Positions 32,841 to 44,390 of a DNA stretch of 64,000 nt are shown here, piece after piece. The DNA comes from Isochrysis galbana (taxonomy: Eukaryota > Haptophyta > Isochrysidales > Isochrysidaceae). A program made the position numbers and the translations under genes. The number at the start of each line of letters is the position of its first letter. Position 1 is the stretch's first letter. The notes below the pieces were generated by a model that worked only from the letters and a program-made list of their open reading frames with translations, ran no database searches and was not told where the DNA came from. Location of the stretch: positions 1,549,582 through 1,613,581 of the forward strand of contig CM030941.1 in assembly GCA_018136815.1 (NCBI GenBank). The letters run 5' to 3'.

Positions 32841-33375
32841 GTGCGCGGGGTCGGTGCGTGCATTGGGGGGAGGGGAAAGCAAACAACTTCCTGGAGAGGC
32901 TGCACGAGTTGGGGGGGAGGGGACCGCCAGGCACAGCGCCACGATGAGCCGCTTGCGCCGCGCTTGCTGCGCCCGCATCTGCGTCTCAACCTGGGCGACG
33001 AGAGTGGGCCAGAGGCGCGCGTGGCCATGAATGACCTCGGCTGCGCCGGTCACGCCGGCCAGCGCGGCCCGGTTCGCTTGGTTCACTCGCGCGCCAGCCC
33101 GTGGCGAGCGGGGGCTCCTGGGCGCCATCGCGACGATGGCAGCCGGCGCCGAGTGATCCAGAGCGTTCAGTTTTCTTTTGACAAAGCAAAAAATTAGATA
33201 AATTTTTGCGGCCGTTTTCCCCATAACGCGCGCGACTGTCGGCAAGGGGGGTTACTTTGCAAGACAAGATTTTTTAGTTAAAAAAAGCTCGCAGCCCAAG
33301 TTTTTAGTTAAAATCTCCCGGAACGGCGGAAATCGCGCTGCTGGTTTTCGGGCCGCCTCGCTATTGAACTTTTGG
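32841..33375. other. Left flank of the Harbinger remnant
   Basis: Contains a minus-strand patch encoding RLWPTLVAQVETQMRAQQAR, which could be a remnant of the transposon's accessory protein, and AT-rich GCAAAAAATTAGATAAATTT. No gene is confirmed. Confidence 0.35.
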
Positions 33376-34299
33376 CTACCCGCCAGCGATGGCGGACGAG
33401 GCCCTGCCCGCGGACGAGCTGCTTAGCCAGCTGGAGCCAGCTGGTGAAGGCGAGGCGCCCACGGGACGGCGGCCGCCACTTCGGCCCGGCTGCCCGACAT
33501 CGGCGCCAACAAACAAATAGAAAGAATCCACAAAGGCCACCGCGAGAAGCGACGTCCAGCCCTTATAGTTGCGAAACTCCATCTTGCCCACCTCGTGGTC
33601 CGGAGTAAAAGGAATGTGAGTGCCATCAACCGCCATTGCCACGTTTGGGATGCCACGACGCTTCTCAAACTCCTCTCTGACGCCGCGGATGTACTCGGGG
33701 GGCCGAGGAGTGTTGGGCATGTACGTGGGCTTGAGCACGTTGAGCACGCCCGCCACGAAGTCGTCGAGATAGCCCTTGACCGTTGTCGCACCCAAGCTGG
33801 CAGCGTCGCCCGCGACCTTGGGGACCACGCCGTGCGCGATGAGGTAGAGGCACACCGCCACCTTGAAGCGCCCACTCACTGCCAGCTCGGGGTTGCGGCA
33901 CTGCGAGTCGACCAAGAAGCCTGCACTCGCCAGCGTGTTCGCGATGAGCTCGAACGTCGCCCTCGTCACCCTGAAGTTGGTCTTGTACGTGATCTCGTCG
34001 CCAGCCTCGAGGTAACCGTAGATGGTGGAGCCCCGCCAACCACCGTCAGCCCGCTCCACATACCGCCGCCGTTTGCGGCCGCCAGGCTCTTGCGCGCCGG
34101 TGGGCTCGAGGGTGGCCGTGGACGCCAGCACAGCCGCTTGCGCCGCGAGCTGGACGATCGCGAGCCGCCGCGTGCGCCGCGACCACTCGCGATCACCCTG
34201 TGCTGCCACTGCCGCAGCCTCTGTCGCTCCTGCCGCCTCTCCACCGGCGCCCAGCATCGCCAGCGCAGCGACGACGGCGGCATGCCCGCGGCTGGGCAT
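33376..34299 (-). pseudogene. PIF/Harbinger (HARBI1-like) transposase, C-terminally broken
   Basis: From the ATG at 34299: a helical N-terminal part (TYKTNFRVTRATFELIANTL, KVAVCLYLIAHGVVPKVAGD, TVKGYLDDFVAGVLNVLKP), then the DDE nuclease entry PNVAMAVDGTHIPF, FRNYKGWTSLLAVAFVDSFY and FVGADVGQPGRSG. These give the first two catalytic Asp (VDGTHI and ADVGQPG). The third acidic residue, normally about 50 residues further on, is missing because the frame runs into unrelated Pro/Ser/Gly sequence. Similar AT-rich words on both sides (33274-33320 and 34378-34410) may be degraded terminal repeats. Confidence 0.85.
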
Positions 34300-34473
34300 T
34301 TGAGCGCACCAGAGCGCCCGGCGGAGCGATCCAGGGCACCAAAATCTCGCGATAGGGGTTTCGTCGGCTCGCACCAAGATATCTCTAAAAAATTAGCTTA
34401 TTGTTTTGGTCTTGCAAAGGGGGTAGGAATAGATTGCTCAGCGCCGGCCGGCCGGCCGCGTCGTCCAGGGGAG

Positions 34474-37230
34474 ATGGGCGGGTCGGCCGCGCCCCGTCTG
34501 GAGCGTGGGAACGCGCAGTTCCATAAGTACTACAGAGAGCAGCTTGCGCCGCTGCTTCACGGCGAAGACGACTGGGACGCGCTGATCGCGTCTCTGGGGA
34601 CTCCCCTACCCGTCTCGTTTCGAATCTCTGGAGCGGCACTCGACGCGACCACCGCCGCCGTCCGTTTGCACGTTGAGACGGTGCACGTGCCAGCGCTTGC
34701 GCACACCTCCTCGCCGCTCAGGCCACTTCCGTGGTACCCAGCTCGCTTGGCCTGGCAGGTGGGCACTTCACGCTCTGGGCTGCGAGGCAGGGCGGCACCC
34801 GGGCACACTGCGGCGGACCATGAGATGATGCAAGCACTGCGTGAACTGCGCAGCTTCCTCATGGAAGAGGCCGATGCTGGGCATGTTCATCGGCAAGAGG
34901 CCGCATCGATGGTCCCTCCACTCCTTCTAGATGTCAAGCCGGGGATGCGTGTGCTCGACATGTGCGTCCAACACCTGTAGACTGGCCAGACGGACTGCCC
35001 CAATCTCAATGGTTGTCTTTCTTTGCTGGATGTAGGTGCGCATCTCCCGGGTCCAAGTCCCAGCAGCTTCTCGAGCTGCTCCGCGCTTCCGGCTCAGATT
35101 TTTGCGTTGGAGACGGTGCATGCCGAACTTCTGCGGGCGGGGCTCTTTCGCCTCATCGCGCAAGTTTAGGTGACAATGGTGGCATTCTTGTGGCCAATGA
35201 CGCCGATTTTCAGCGAAGCACCATGTTGGCCTCAAGGGCATGCAAGCTGAATTCAACTGAACTGTTGGTGTGCTGTCACGATGGACGGCACCTGCCTGAG
35301 GCTTTTCCCGCCTCGCATGCACCGGTCACGCCGTCGATTGGGCATGTTGGCTTTGAGGGCCGCAAGGAATATCTTTTCCAGTTTGACCGCATTCTTTGTG
35401 ATGTGCCATGCTCGGGGGATGGCACAATCCGAAAAGCACCCAACCTTTGGCCGAGGTGGGTAGCCGCCAATGGCAATGCCCTGCACCGATTGCAGCTTCA
35501 GCTTGCGGCCAAAGCCGTCCGCCTCCTCCGCGTGGGGGGTAGGCTCGTCTACTCGACGTGCTCGCTGAATCCAATCGAGAACGAGGTGCGCACTTCTTGT
35601 TTTGCTCTTGACTCCGGATGATCTCCTCAGCTATCCCGGCCCTTCATCATGTGAGGATGAACCGTCCACTGCATCCTCAGGCTGTTGTTGCCGCCTTGCT
35701 CAAAACGTTCGGAAAAGATGTGCTACGTGTCGTCGACACTTCCACGGCGTTGCCGGGGCTTGCCACTCGCTGTGGACTCACGCACTGGCGAATCTGGCAC
35801 CGTGGCAAGTGGCATGAGAGCTTCGCGTCGCTAGTGGATCGATTCCCGCGAAGGGGGGAACGGAAGAAATCCTCTGGTTGCCCGCCATTCGAGGCCCTTT
35901 TCCCGCCAAGCGATGAGGAAAAGCGTTGGATGGGACTGGAGCGGTGCATGAGGCTGCTGCCCCACGACCATGACGGTGGCGGCTTCTTCATCGCAATCAT
36001 TGACAAAATAGGCGAGCATGATGCCTCTGCAGGGGCACTCAGCCCGGATGAGCCGGAAGTCTGCGTGGCCGATGGTGCATCTGTCCTTCCTGAGGCCCTC
36101 GCGTCGTTTCGCCCTACGATAAGGGCAGGCGATCCGCCAGGGACGGCTTTGCGTGGCGCTTTGGCCTCAAGGGCTAGCGAATTGGGTCCCGGTGAGACTG
36201 CCACTGCTGTGGTGGTTGCTGGAACAGGATCGGAGAGGGGGGCGCATACTCGAGAGTCAATCGGCGCTGACAGCGTTACCACAGCGGCGACGCAAGCCGA
36301 TGTGTCAGATGAGGTCCCGTTTGCGAGGCCTCTGCACGCCGTTGGCGGTGGCACCACGCCCAAGAAACTCGCCATTGCAAGCGCGTCCGGTTTCGCGCCA
36401 CTGTTCGAATTGCCGTCCGAGTTGTGCTCGCAGCTTGCAACTTTCTATGGGCTCGATGGAGCATTCCCATTCGACAGGTTGCTCGCGCGATCTGCGCAGG
36501 TGACTTGGCGTCGCGTGGCCAGCTCAACATGCCATACCCCATACCATTTATGTGGTCATTCATTGCACTTGGCGTGAGCCTCGGACCCCTTCACCCACAT
36601 GATCTTGTTTGACCCCCCCTCCCCCCCCCTCCAGCACACGCACGCCGTGCGTACGCACACACACATGAGTACCTTTCGCTGATTGGAACGCAGGTGCAAC
36701 CTCCTCTTGTGATACTCATCGCACCAAGTGTCCGAAGCATCATCGACGCGGATTCCAACGGCCAATTGCGCATCGTAAACACGGGTGTGCGCATTTTCGA
36801 GAAGAGCCGCGTCAAGGGCGCGACATGCGAGTACCGGGTCTGTAACGGTGCCCTGCCATTTTTGCTGCCACACATGCAAAGACAACGAGCGCGCATGCGA
36901 CGTGAAGTCCTTGAAGCTCTTCTCATCAAAGGTGAGCTTAAATCTCAAGAATGGAAGCAACATGACAATAGTGCGCACCATACTCTTGAGGACTGCGCCC
37001 CAGGGTACGTCGTGCTGGAATGCGAGGGGAAAGAGAGCCAGCCCATTGTCGTGACGGCTCTAAAGGCCCCTTCGGGCAATTTGCAATTGATGATCAGTAA
37101 AGCGGAACTTGCCTCGATCTTGCGCCGACTTGGTGTCTCAGCAACTGATGTTACGAAGGCGGTAGCCACTCGTGAACAACGTCAACAAGCGCAAAGAGAG
37201 AAAGCTTTGCAACAAAAGGGCGAGCTCTGA
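34474..37230 (+). CDS. NSUN2: tRNA (cytosine-5)-methyltransferase NSUN2/Trm4
   Basis: Four exons: 34474-34961, 35036-35585, 35681-36499 and 36694-37230, all with GT-AG introns (74, 95 and 194 bp), giving 797 residues. The first junction rebuilds the SAM-binding motif DMCASPGSKSQQLLELL. Later motifs are ILVANDADFQRS, FDRILCDVPCSGDGTIRKA (motif IV Cys) and [20 protein letters not shown] (motif VI catalytic TCSLNP; second junction), then LPGLATRCGLTHWRIW, ERCMRLLPHDHDGGGFFIAI, and a C-terminal domain with LRIVNTGVRIFEKS and FLLPHMQRQRARM, all collinear with human NSUN2. It methylates C5 of cytosines in tRNA variable and anticodon loops, using S-adenosylmethionine. The C-terminus is Gln/Arg/Lys-rich. 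Confidence 0.96.
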
Positions 37231-37456
37231 GGGATCTTTCACGAATTTTCAGCACCGTTGGTGTTCGATGGTGTCTTGTCGGGAGGAATATAGTCCCCGT
37301 CGTCCAGCCTCAGCACTTGTTCGTGAGGCGGCGACCGCGCTTGTCGACGTGATGGCCTGATTACACGATCAAGTCGAGGTACGCGTGCCACGCGCACGGC
37401 TAAGGGCCAAGCAAGATGTTGTGAAAATTTTCTTGCGCTGTCGAGGGGGGTTACAT

Positions 37457-37700
37457 GTAGGGCGGTCAAACAGGGGCTTTTTAACCATGAGTAAGGGCCG
37501 GGCTGCATTTTTTGATCGTGGCGCGATGCCCAATAAAAAGCTCGGGGGGGGGGCTGCCTGACGCGACGAAAATCTTCGCCAAGAAATGGTGCGATTCGCC
37601 CCCCCTCTCCCGCCCCCGTCCGTCACGCGCGCTCACGCTCTACCCGTAAAGAATTTGCGGTCGCGCCCGCGGGGGGATCGGTTGCTTAATATCTGAGCTA
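37457..37700 (+). repeat. Dispersed ~245-bp repeat, second copy
   Basis: Same element as 23608-23850, beginning TAGGGCGGTCAAACAGGGGC and ending GGATCGGTTGCTTAATATC. It directly precedes the hairpin at 37703. Confidence 0.8.
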
Positions 37701-37702
37701 CA

Positions 37703-37723
37703 CAACTAAGTTTATACTTGGTT
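37703..37723 (+). other. 5' terminal hairpin, TTAT loop
   Basis: Arms AACTAAGT and ACTTGGTT around TTAT, ATG nine bases after the arm. Confidence 0.8.
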
Positions 37724-38185
37724 CTCCCATGGGGGGGGCACGAGCCACCCCCTCTCTCCACTCCTCCCCTGCCATGGGGGAGGAACCACCCATCCTCCTG
37801 GCTACTCCCGGCATGCCTCATGGCTTGCCGGGAGGAGACTGCCCTACTGACCCACTCTCTCATTGGCAGGCTCGCCTGCCTCGCGCGCCCTGACCTGTCA
37901 TGGCCAGCCCATCGCTCCAACCCCCCCTCCTCCCCTGGTCGACAGGCAGACAGGTGCAGATTGGGGGCCCCAGAGGCTTAGAGGCTCAGGAGCGCCAGCG
38001 AGGGAGAGGCAGGGGAGGCCAGGGCCCAGCCCCAGCCTCCTCTGCCCCTGACCTGGCCTCCAGGAGCCTCCAGGGGTCGCCAGCAGTCAGCTGCAGGCCT
38101 GTCGCAGGCACGCCATCGCGCGTGCCGCAGGAGAGAGGAGAGGGAGCGCGGAGAAGGGAAGTCCCGCACCTGTTTACAGGATAAG
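37703..38185 (+). mobile_element. Non-autonomous retroelement, 5' two thirds
   Basis: Begins with the hairpin, CCCATGGGGGGGGCACGAG and the paired block CTCCTCCCCTGCCATGGGGG. It continues through sequence related to 20160-20400 (CTGGTCGACAGGCAGACAGG) and ends at the LINE 5' end at 38191. It has no 3' tail, so the LINE copy interrupts or replaces it. Confidence 0.7.
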
Positions 38186-38190
38186 TTGGG

Positions 38191-38212
38191 CAACTAACTT
38201 TATAGTTGGTTG
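38191..38212 (+). other. 5' terminal hairpin of the LINE with long ORF1
   Basis: Arms CAACTAACT and AGTTGGTTG around TTAT. The ORF1 ATG at 38215 follows within three bases. Confidence 0.8.
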
Positions 38213-38214
38213 CG

Positions 38215-39696
38215 ATGGAGCGTGCCGCCGAGCCCCTCCTCTCCTTCGGGCCCCCCGCCGAGGGCGGCCCCCCTGCCCCCACGGACCAGTCGCTGGCGAA
38301 GCGGCCACGTCCACCCTCGGAGGCCGACAAGGTGCGTGCGACCCCGGTCGCGCCACACGGCCCGTGGCCCCGGCCACACCACCCACAGCAGCCATGCTGC
38401 CCTCCCACATGGGAGGGAGCTGGCTGCAGGTCTCAGGAGGACTATCTCAGGCGGACAGGACCGCCACTCCATTGGGCATGCCTTATGGCAGAGGCCCCTC
38501 TCACCCTGGTCAGGGCCGCGCCGCCTCGGCGGCGCGGCTCGTGGCCGGGTGGCCCTCATGGGCACAACTCCTTGACAAACAACAACTTACGACATGAATG
38601 CACGCCACTCTGGCCACACAGAGCGAGACCAGCAGCCACTACAACCAGGACAACCAGACGAATCGCGCACCCAGACTCCCTCACACACCCCCACCGCCCC
38701 CTCTCAGCAACACTAACCTCCCCACCGCCTTCGACCGGCCCTCAGGAGACAGACTCAGAAGGAGAAGATCAACCAGGAGACACAGATGCCACCTATGACC
38801 TGTCGTTCCAACAAGCGGGCGACCTAATCTTTCACGACACGACGGTCTACGCGGCCATCGTAGAGCTTCTACTCGAGCTCGAAGGCGTCGACCCCGAGCC
38901 CGACTTCTGGGCCCGCTCCTCAAAGGGCCCATGGCACATCGGAGTCAATGAAGACTGCGCCCAACAATTCCAAGCTCGGTACGGACTTCAAACCACGCTT
39001 CGCATCCACCAAGTTGACGTGGCAGTTCAGGTCAAAATCGTAACCATGGAGGACAAGCTAAACAAAAAGGGCACCTCGTCGCGTAAGGCGCTCTACGAAG
39101 CCCTCCAAGATGTAGCGGCCCACATCGTGGTGGAAGCCGACGGGCTGGCGCAAGCCTCGAAAATCACTTTGAGCACCCTGGTCAAAGCAGTCGAAAAAGA
39201 AGGGCTCACATTCCTCAAAGGTAACCGCGAGCGAATGAAGCTAGAAGGTGAGTCGGGCACATTTGTGTCCAAAGTGGCTCACTCTACGCGCTGGCATCTC
39301 TACGTCGCAGCGTCCCAAGGATCGTTCCTCGTGAGCAACTTCCCGCGCAAGCTTCTCCTCGCCGTCGACAATACGATACTCCCGGTGAACTACGCCTTGC
39401 GCGCGTGCAAGGCATTGGAAATGCCTCAAGGCCTCCAAACTCCCCATAAGTTGATGATCCATGGTAGCCTCAGGGGCTGCAAAGGGTGGCGCCCCGAAGT
39501 GGCACGCAATCTTCAACCGGCCCACAGGCGCTGCATCTGTGACGCAGAGGCGGCCAAGCGCAAAGAGCGAGTCGAAGCATGGAAGACCGCGCCACGCCCC
39601 AAATCGGTACGGGAGGCACTTGGCAAAGACCCCCCAAAAACTTGCGCGCGTTTCACGCAAGGGCTGTGCCTCCGCAACAAGCGCGGAGTGCACTGA
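38215..39696 (+). CDS. LINE ORF1 protein (longest copy)
   Basis: 493 codons, intact. The N-terminal ~150 residues are Pro/Arg/Thr-rich and shared with the copies at 689 and 18298. They are followed by an acidic linker (DSEGEDQPGDTDATYDLSFQ), a folded-looking middle (VAVQVKIVTMEDKLNKKGTS, LVKAVEKEGLTFLKGNRERM, FLVSNFPRKLLLAVDNTILP) and a basic C-terminus with CARFTQGLCLRNKRGVH, reminiscent of the start of a CCCH finger. No ORF2 follows: the sequence passes into piggyBac-like DNA at ~39700-39800. It is presumably the RNA-binding ORF1 of the LINE family, but the fold is not recognised. Its open length suggests a young insertion. Confidence 0.7.
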   Translation: MERAAEPLLSFGPPAEGGPPAPTDQSLAKRPRPPSEADKVRATPVAPHGPWPRPHHPQQPCCPPTWEGAGCRSQEDYLRRTGPPLHWACLMAEAPLTLVRAAPPRRRGSWPGGPHGHNSLTNNNLRHECTPLWPHRARPAATTTRTTRRIAHPDSLTHPHRPLSATLTSPPPSTGPQETDSEGEDQPGDTDATYDLSFQQAGDLIFHDTTVYAAIVELLLELEGVDPEPDFWARSSKGPWHIGVNEDCAQQFQARYGLQTTLRIHQVDVAVQVKIVTMEDKLNKKGTSSRKALYEALQDVAAHIVVEADGLAQASKITLSTLVKAVEKEGLTFLKGNRERMKLEGESGTFVSKVAHSTRWHLYVAASQGSFLVSNFPRKLLLAVDNTILPVNYALRACKALEMPQGLQTPHKLMIHGSLRGCKGWRPEVARNLQPAHRRCICDAEAAKRKERVEAWKTAPRPKSVREALGKDPPKTCARFTQGLCLRNKRGVH

Positions 39697-39801
39697 GGAC
39701 GCCGCCAGTCCGGTGGCGCGGCGGACACGACTGGCCAGAAGCGCAAGGCGACATGCACCCATGGGGCTCAGGCTGACGGATGCAACAGATTCACCTGGAC
39801 A

Positions 39802-40717
39802 GTGCTCAGCAAAGGTGAGTATGAGCTGTGCTTGTGGCAGGACGCCCAACTCATACTGCCGTACGGGAATTTTTTTTCAGGAACTAGGTGTGGCCTCCTC
39901 GCCCGAGGCTCGCATGGGTCCAAGAATTCGCACTCCGTCTGGGCCCCGGAGAGCATATGGCACTACAACGTGCAGGGGCGCAGCGCAACAGATGGGCACG
40001 ACCAACAGCGCAAGAAGCTCGCGCTTGCAACGCGACGCACCGTCCGCAGCGGCACTAAGGGCATCCTCTTTGCGGTTGACATTGCATTCACAAACGGTTC
40101 TATAGTGTGGAGCTTCTTGGCACACAAGGCGGGACTGCCTGCGAATGATCACCGACGCAAGCGAACCAAGGTGTGCAACCACACGCCTGCACGTGCCATG
40201 TGCTTGCTGCTGCACTGTGCTCTCCCGCCCTTCCTTGCATTGTGCCGCTCACTTTGCCTGCCGCCGGCTGTGGCCTGCCGTTGGCCTGTCGATGCCTTTG
40301 CGTACAGGTGGAATTCTGCCTGCAGTGGGCCACACACGTTCTCGAACGAACGCAGACACTTCGGAAGCGCAAGCCCGCAGGCTTGTGTGTTGTGCAGGCA
40401 GGGGCAATGATGATAAATTCGGGAGAGTTTCTGAGCCCAGCCTCCAAACACGTGCAGCGGCGCGCCGAACACGAGCTCGTTGACATGGGCAAGGTTGCGG
40501 TGGAGCTAAGCGAGAAGAACCGCCGCACCGGGTCACGTGGTCCGCTCAAGAAAGCCGAGCGTGTGTCCCCGCTAAAGGGTCTTTGTGGGTACTCTGAAAA
40601 TGTGCTGTGCAGAAGCCGAAGCGACCCCAGTATGGGTGCTTTGCCTGTCGCGAAGGTATCGGCAGCTATTATCACTTGTCGTGCTTCTTTGCCACCCACC
40701 GGTGTCTCCGAGAATAG
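39802..40717 (+). pseudogene. piggyBac-like transposase, C-terminal half
   Basis: The first part (to 40170) reads GEYELCLWQDAQLIL, then HYNVQGRSATDGHDQQRKKL, RTVRSGTKGILFAVDIAFTN. This parallels the piggyBac order W.D...V.LLS, YN..M.GVD..DQ.R, and LLDIA.VNA, supplying the second and third catalytic Asp. A donor GTGTGC at 40171 and acceptor CGTACAG before 40308 join in phase to a helical, basic region (VEFCLQWATHVLERTQTLRK). After a frame change, the segment at 40613-40717 encodes QYGCFACREGIGSYYHLSCF, a Cys/His-rich end like the piggyBac C-terminal finger. The N-terminal half is absent. The LINE ORF1 copy abuts it. Family assignment is by motif pattern only. Confidence 0.55.
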
Positions 40718-41120
40718 TTGGAGGTTTTTGTCCGATTTTGTCCGTTTTTGCATTTTCCGTGATTTCGCACTGTTGGAAAGCCTCTATAGACTTAATCCTG
40801 GAGCCCATGCTGCATAGGGTGTTCTATCCTGCCTATGTGAAGGCCACCCAGCTAAAAAAATCAAGGCTAGCGAGCCCGCCAACCCAAATGCCGACATCAA
40901 AAAATCGGCTTATAGGGACGTACTAGGGTTAATGCTTTTTGTGGTACGAGTATGTACCTCCGTACTCCCCTATGGGCCCTCTCGGAACGGGGCCAGGGGG
41001 GATAGCGCGGCCCCCAGCAGCAGAGCGGAGACTTCTCAGACGGTCTCTCCTTCCTCGGTGTCAGTGTGTGTGCCTGGCGGCAGTGAAGACGTCGCCCGTC
41101 CGGCGCGCGGCGGACAGAGA
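40718..41120. other. Intergenic upstream of KLHDC4
   Basis: AT-rich first, then GC-rich. No gene is recognised. Confidence 0.4.
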
Positions 41121-41372
41121 GGGAGCGAGAGCGAGCGAGCGAGCAAGCAGAGAGAGCGAGAGAGAGCGCGAGAGAGAGCGCGAGAGAGCGCGAGAGCGAG
41201 CGAGAGAAAGCGAGAGAGCGCGAGAGAGCGCGAGAGCGAGCGAGAGAAAGCGAGAGAAGCGAGAGAGAGCAAGAGCGAGGGAGAGCGAGCGAGCGAGAGC
41301 GAGAGAGAGCGGGAAAGAGAGCGGGAAAGAGAGCGAGAGAGCGAGAGAGCGAGAGAGAGCGGGGGGAGGGAA
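41121..41372. repeat. GA/GC-rich (GAGAGC)n tract
   Basis: Degenerate repeats of GAGAGC and GAGC immediately before the KLHDC4 start, giving spurious RERERE and SRSLSR frames. Confidence 0.9.
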
Positions 41373-41405
41373 GGGTGGGGAGGGCACGAGTGGAACGTGC
41401 CCGCA

Positions 41406-43454
41406 ATGGGGAAACGCGACACAAAGGCGGCCAAGGCCAAGCGCGCCGAGCGGCGTGGCAAGGGGGCACTTAAGACGGGCGAGAAGACCATCAAGAGTGA
41501 ACAGAAGCAACAGCGCAGAGAGGCCAACAGGCAGGACGACGAGGATCTCGAGAAGGTGAGATCGGGACGGAAGCGGGACCCCTAGAGAGAGCCGAGCCGT
41601 CACTGCTCCACGCGCGCACACACGCATTCGCTCATACGCAGGCTGTTGGCCGTCCACTGCACCCTCCCACCCGCTCACCACAGGTGCTCAAGGAGCTGGC
41701 GGCGCTGCAGGCGACTGAGGCCGTGGCAGGTGAGACGGTAGTCCCACCGCCGTCGCCACGCGTCAACAGCTCGTTCACCCTACACCCAAGTGGCAATGAG
41801 ATCCTCCTCTTTGGCGGCGAGCACTACGACGGAAAGAAGTGCCAGTTCTACTCGCAGCTCTTTCGCTACTCCATCAAGCGTAACGAGTGGCGCCTTGTGA
41901 CGGTAAAGAAATCGCCACCACCCCGCTCGTCGCACCAGGCCGTCGCCGTTCCCACGGGCGGCGGCTCGCTTTTCGTCTTTGGTGGTGAGTTCTCCTCCAC
42001 CAACCAGACGCAGTTTTACCATTACCGCGACATGTGGTGCCTCGACCTGAGCACATGGACGTGGGAGCAGGTGCACGCAAAGAACGGCCCCTCCGCGCGG
42101 TCGGGCCACCGGATGGTCCACTGCCGCGACAAGCTTGTTGTTTTCGGTGGTTTTTTCGACAATTTGCGTGACGTCAGGTACTATAACGACGCGTATATCT
42201 TCGACCTTAACTTTTACCAGTGGCACAAGATCTCGACGGAGCCCGGCGCCATCGTACCGCAGCCGCGCTCTGGATGCTCGCTCGCCGCCGATGGCGCTGC
42301 AGGCGTCGTCTACCTGTACGGCGGCTATTATAAGAAAAAAGTGGTTATGCAGCAATTTGATGTGCACAAGGACAAGTCCGAGGTCGGCGAGCTGTCCGAG
42401 ACGGGTGTGGAGTTTCGGGACGCGTGGAAACTCGACTTATTTGGTGATGTTGCCACAGGCGCCCGCCCCGGCACGTGGGCACAGCTCAAGAAGTCGGGAT
42501 CGGCGCCCTCCTCGCGCTCCGGGAACTCCATGGTGCTGCACCGCAATAGGCTAGTGGTGTTTGGCGGCGTGCATGATGACGACACTCCCGAGGGAGACGG
42601 CCTCATCTCGCAATTCTACTCGGACCTATACTCCTATTCGCTCGACACTGGGCGATGGCACCAGCTGACAGTGGAACGCAAGGTGAAGAAGCCCGCGAAT
42701 GCAAGCAACGAGACGGTCGACGACGACGCGACGGTGGAGGAGGATGTTTCCGCCACCGATCTCTTCTCACTCGGCGGCGGTAGAAGGCGCAATCGGAATC
42801 GAGCTGACAGCAATGACAATGAGCCTTCTCGTAGCTCCAAGATGACAACCGAGGTGGTCCCGGTGGCAAGCGAACCCGTGAACGGCGACAACCTGGCCCC
42901 TGCCCCGTGCCCGCGGATGAATCACCGCGTCGCGCTCAAGGGGAATGTAATGTTTGTGTACGGCGGGCTCTATGAGCCCGAGGAGTCGGTGAGGCCCGCC
43001 CAACGTGGCCAGTGACACTGCTGTGCGCAGCTGTTCACCAGCTTGCAGCAAGTGCCTCGCCGCCTCCCTCGCCGCCTCCCCCCCCAGACCTCATCCCTCT
43101 ACCTCCGCCCCGCATGAGCAGGTGGAGATCACGCTAAATGACTTGTGGACCTTGGACTTGTCGAAGCTAGACGGGTGGAGCTGTTTGCACGAGGGCGTCG
43201 CCATAGAGGATGCCATGGTGCGCGATGAATCGGACGATTCAGAGGACGAGTTCTCGGGTGAGGAGGAGGAAAGCGCCGAGGAATCCTCTTCTAGCAGCGA
43301 CGAGAGCGAGAAGGTACTGCAGGCGCAGGCATCGACAAGCGCGCGGTCAAAAGTCTGCACATCTGCTGACAATGCTGGCGCGGCCAAGGCAGAAAGCGTA
43401 GGGACGGGTGAGGTGGATGGTATCGAGGAGGAGGAAACAGGGGAAGACCCCTGA
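41406..43454 (+). CDS. KLHDC4: Kelch domain-containing protein 4
   Basis: Three exons: 41406-41555, 41684-42988 and 43122-43454 (GT-AG introns of 128 and 133 bp), 595 residues. The basic N-terminus MGKRDTKAAKAKRAERRGKG and DLEK matches the family start. It is followed by six kelch-type blades: PSPRVNSSFTLHPSGNEILL, FGGEHYDGKKCQFYSQLFRY, SSHQAVAVPTGGGSLFVFGG, FYHYRDMWCLDLSTWTWEQV, ARSGHRMVHCRDKLVVFGGF, RSGCSLAADGAAGVVYLYGG and others up to NHRVALKGNVMFVYGGLYEP. The end is very acidic (SDDSEDEFSGEEEESAEESS). The order and the acidic tail match KLHDC4/yeast Kel3. The biochemical role of the family is poorly known; a scaffold is likely. Confidence 0.92.
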
Positions 43455-44190
43455 GGGCACCGTATTGCTGTCGGCGTCGCTACTAGAACACAGCTGCTGA
43501 TGCGCAGCAGGCCCCATCGGTCTAGATCATGCCCGCGCGTGAGCCAGCTTGTATGGAGACACGGCCTGCCGCTTCTGCCTCTCACATCATGACACTGCAT
43601 CGTGGATCAAAACCTGCACCCTGACCTACTACGGCTCGTCAACCATCTCAAGACGAGGTAGGAGCTGATTTACTCGGCGACTGGAGGTAAATAGTGAGGT
43701 TTGTGTAGAGAATCAGTGTCCTCTACGCCCCATTCCATAGCTTAGAAGATCGATCCTTGAGCCCTATGGTGCCGTACGTGGCCCGATGACACGTCACCAA
43801 GACTTCACTAGAGATCTGTCGAGCCGAGCTCTTTTGGAGGCCCTTGGACCCCACTCGGCACACCGGGCCATCTTGTGTGCCCCTCCGCCGGCCTTTCCGG
43901 GTGATGAAAAAAAAAGCTCATAATAATTCTTACCGCAATCGCGGCGCATGGAACAACTACCTACACGTAGTATACTTTCTACATCCGCCTTCCTTTGCTG
44001 AGGAGGTGGTCCAGCCCGCCATTTCATCACTCTCCGCCATTCCCGCCGCGCCTACCGCCGATCGTTTCCCTTCCGTCTCCTCGCATATCGAGCCAGTGGT
44101 CATGCTCGATCCGTCAGAGCGTGAGGAGCTGTGAGTCACTAGTAGCATAGCGGGCACCTTCAAGTTTTTTTTAATTTTTTATCAAACACG
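43455..44190. other. Intergenic with two retroelement tails
   Basis: 43905-43990 matches the LINE tail at 32356 (minus: AAGAATTATTATGAGC and a T-run). 44140-44180 is a plus-strand tail GTAGCATAGCGGGCACCTTC plus T-run like 16320. Between them lies an open frame ending SHIEPVVMLDPSEREEL at 44134, of unknown nature. Confidence 0.45.
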
Positions 44191-44390
44191 ATGAGAGAAG
44201 GAGCAGCTCCTTTTGGTGGCAAACGGCCCCAACTCTGCCCCGCTATTGATGGCTCACTCAAGCCATTCGGCGAAGTTGGCAAGTTGGCTCGTCGGCCATC
44301 GGCCATCGGCCTTCACTTGCACTTGATCGTCCGGCGCAGCGGGGTGGGCGGAGAGAGAGGAGGGGAGGAGCAGCCCCTTTTGGTGGCAAA

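Noticed and set aside
39461-40105. Second plus-strand frame overlapping LINE ORF1 and the piggyBac remnant
   Set aside because: Crosses two unrelated elements and lacks any motif. The piggyBac-like motifs are in the frame starting at 39802.
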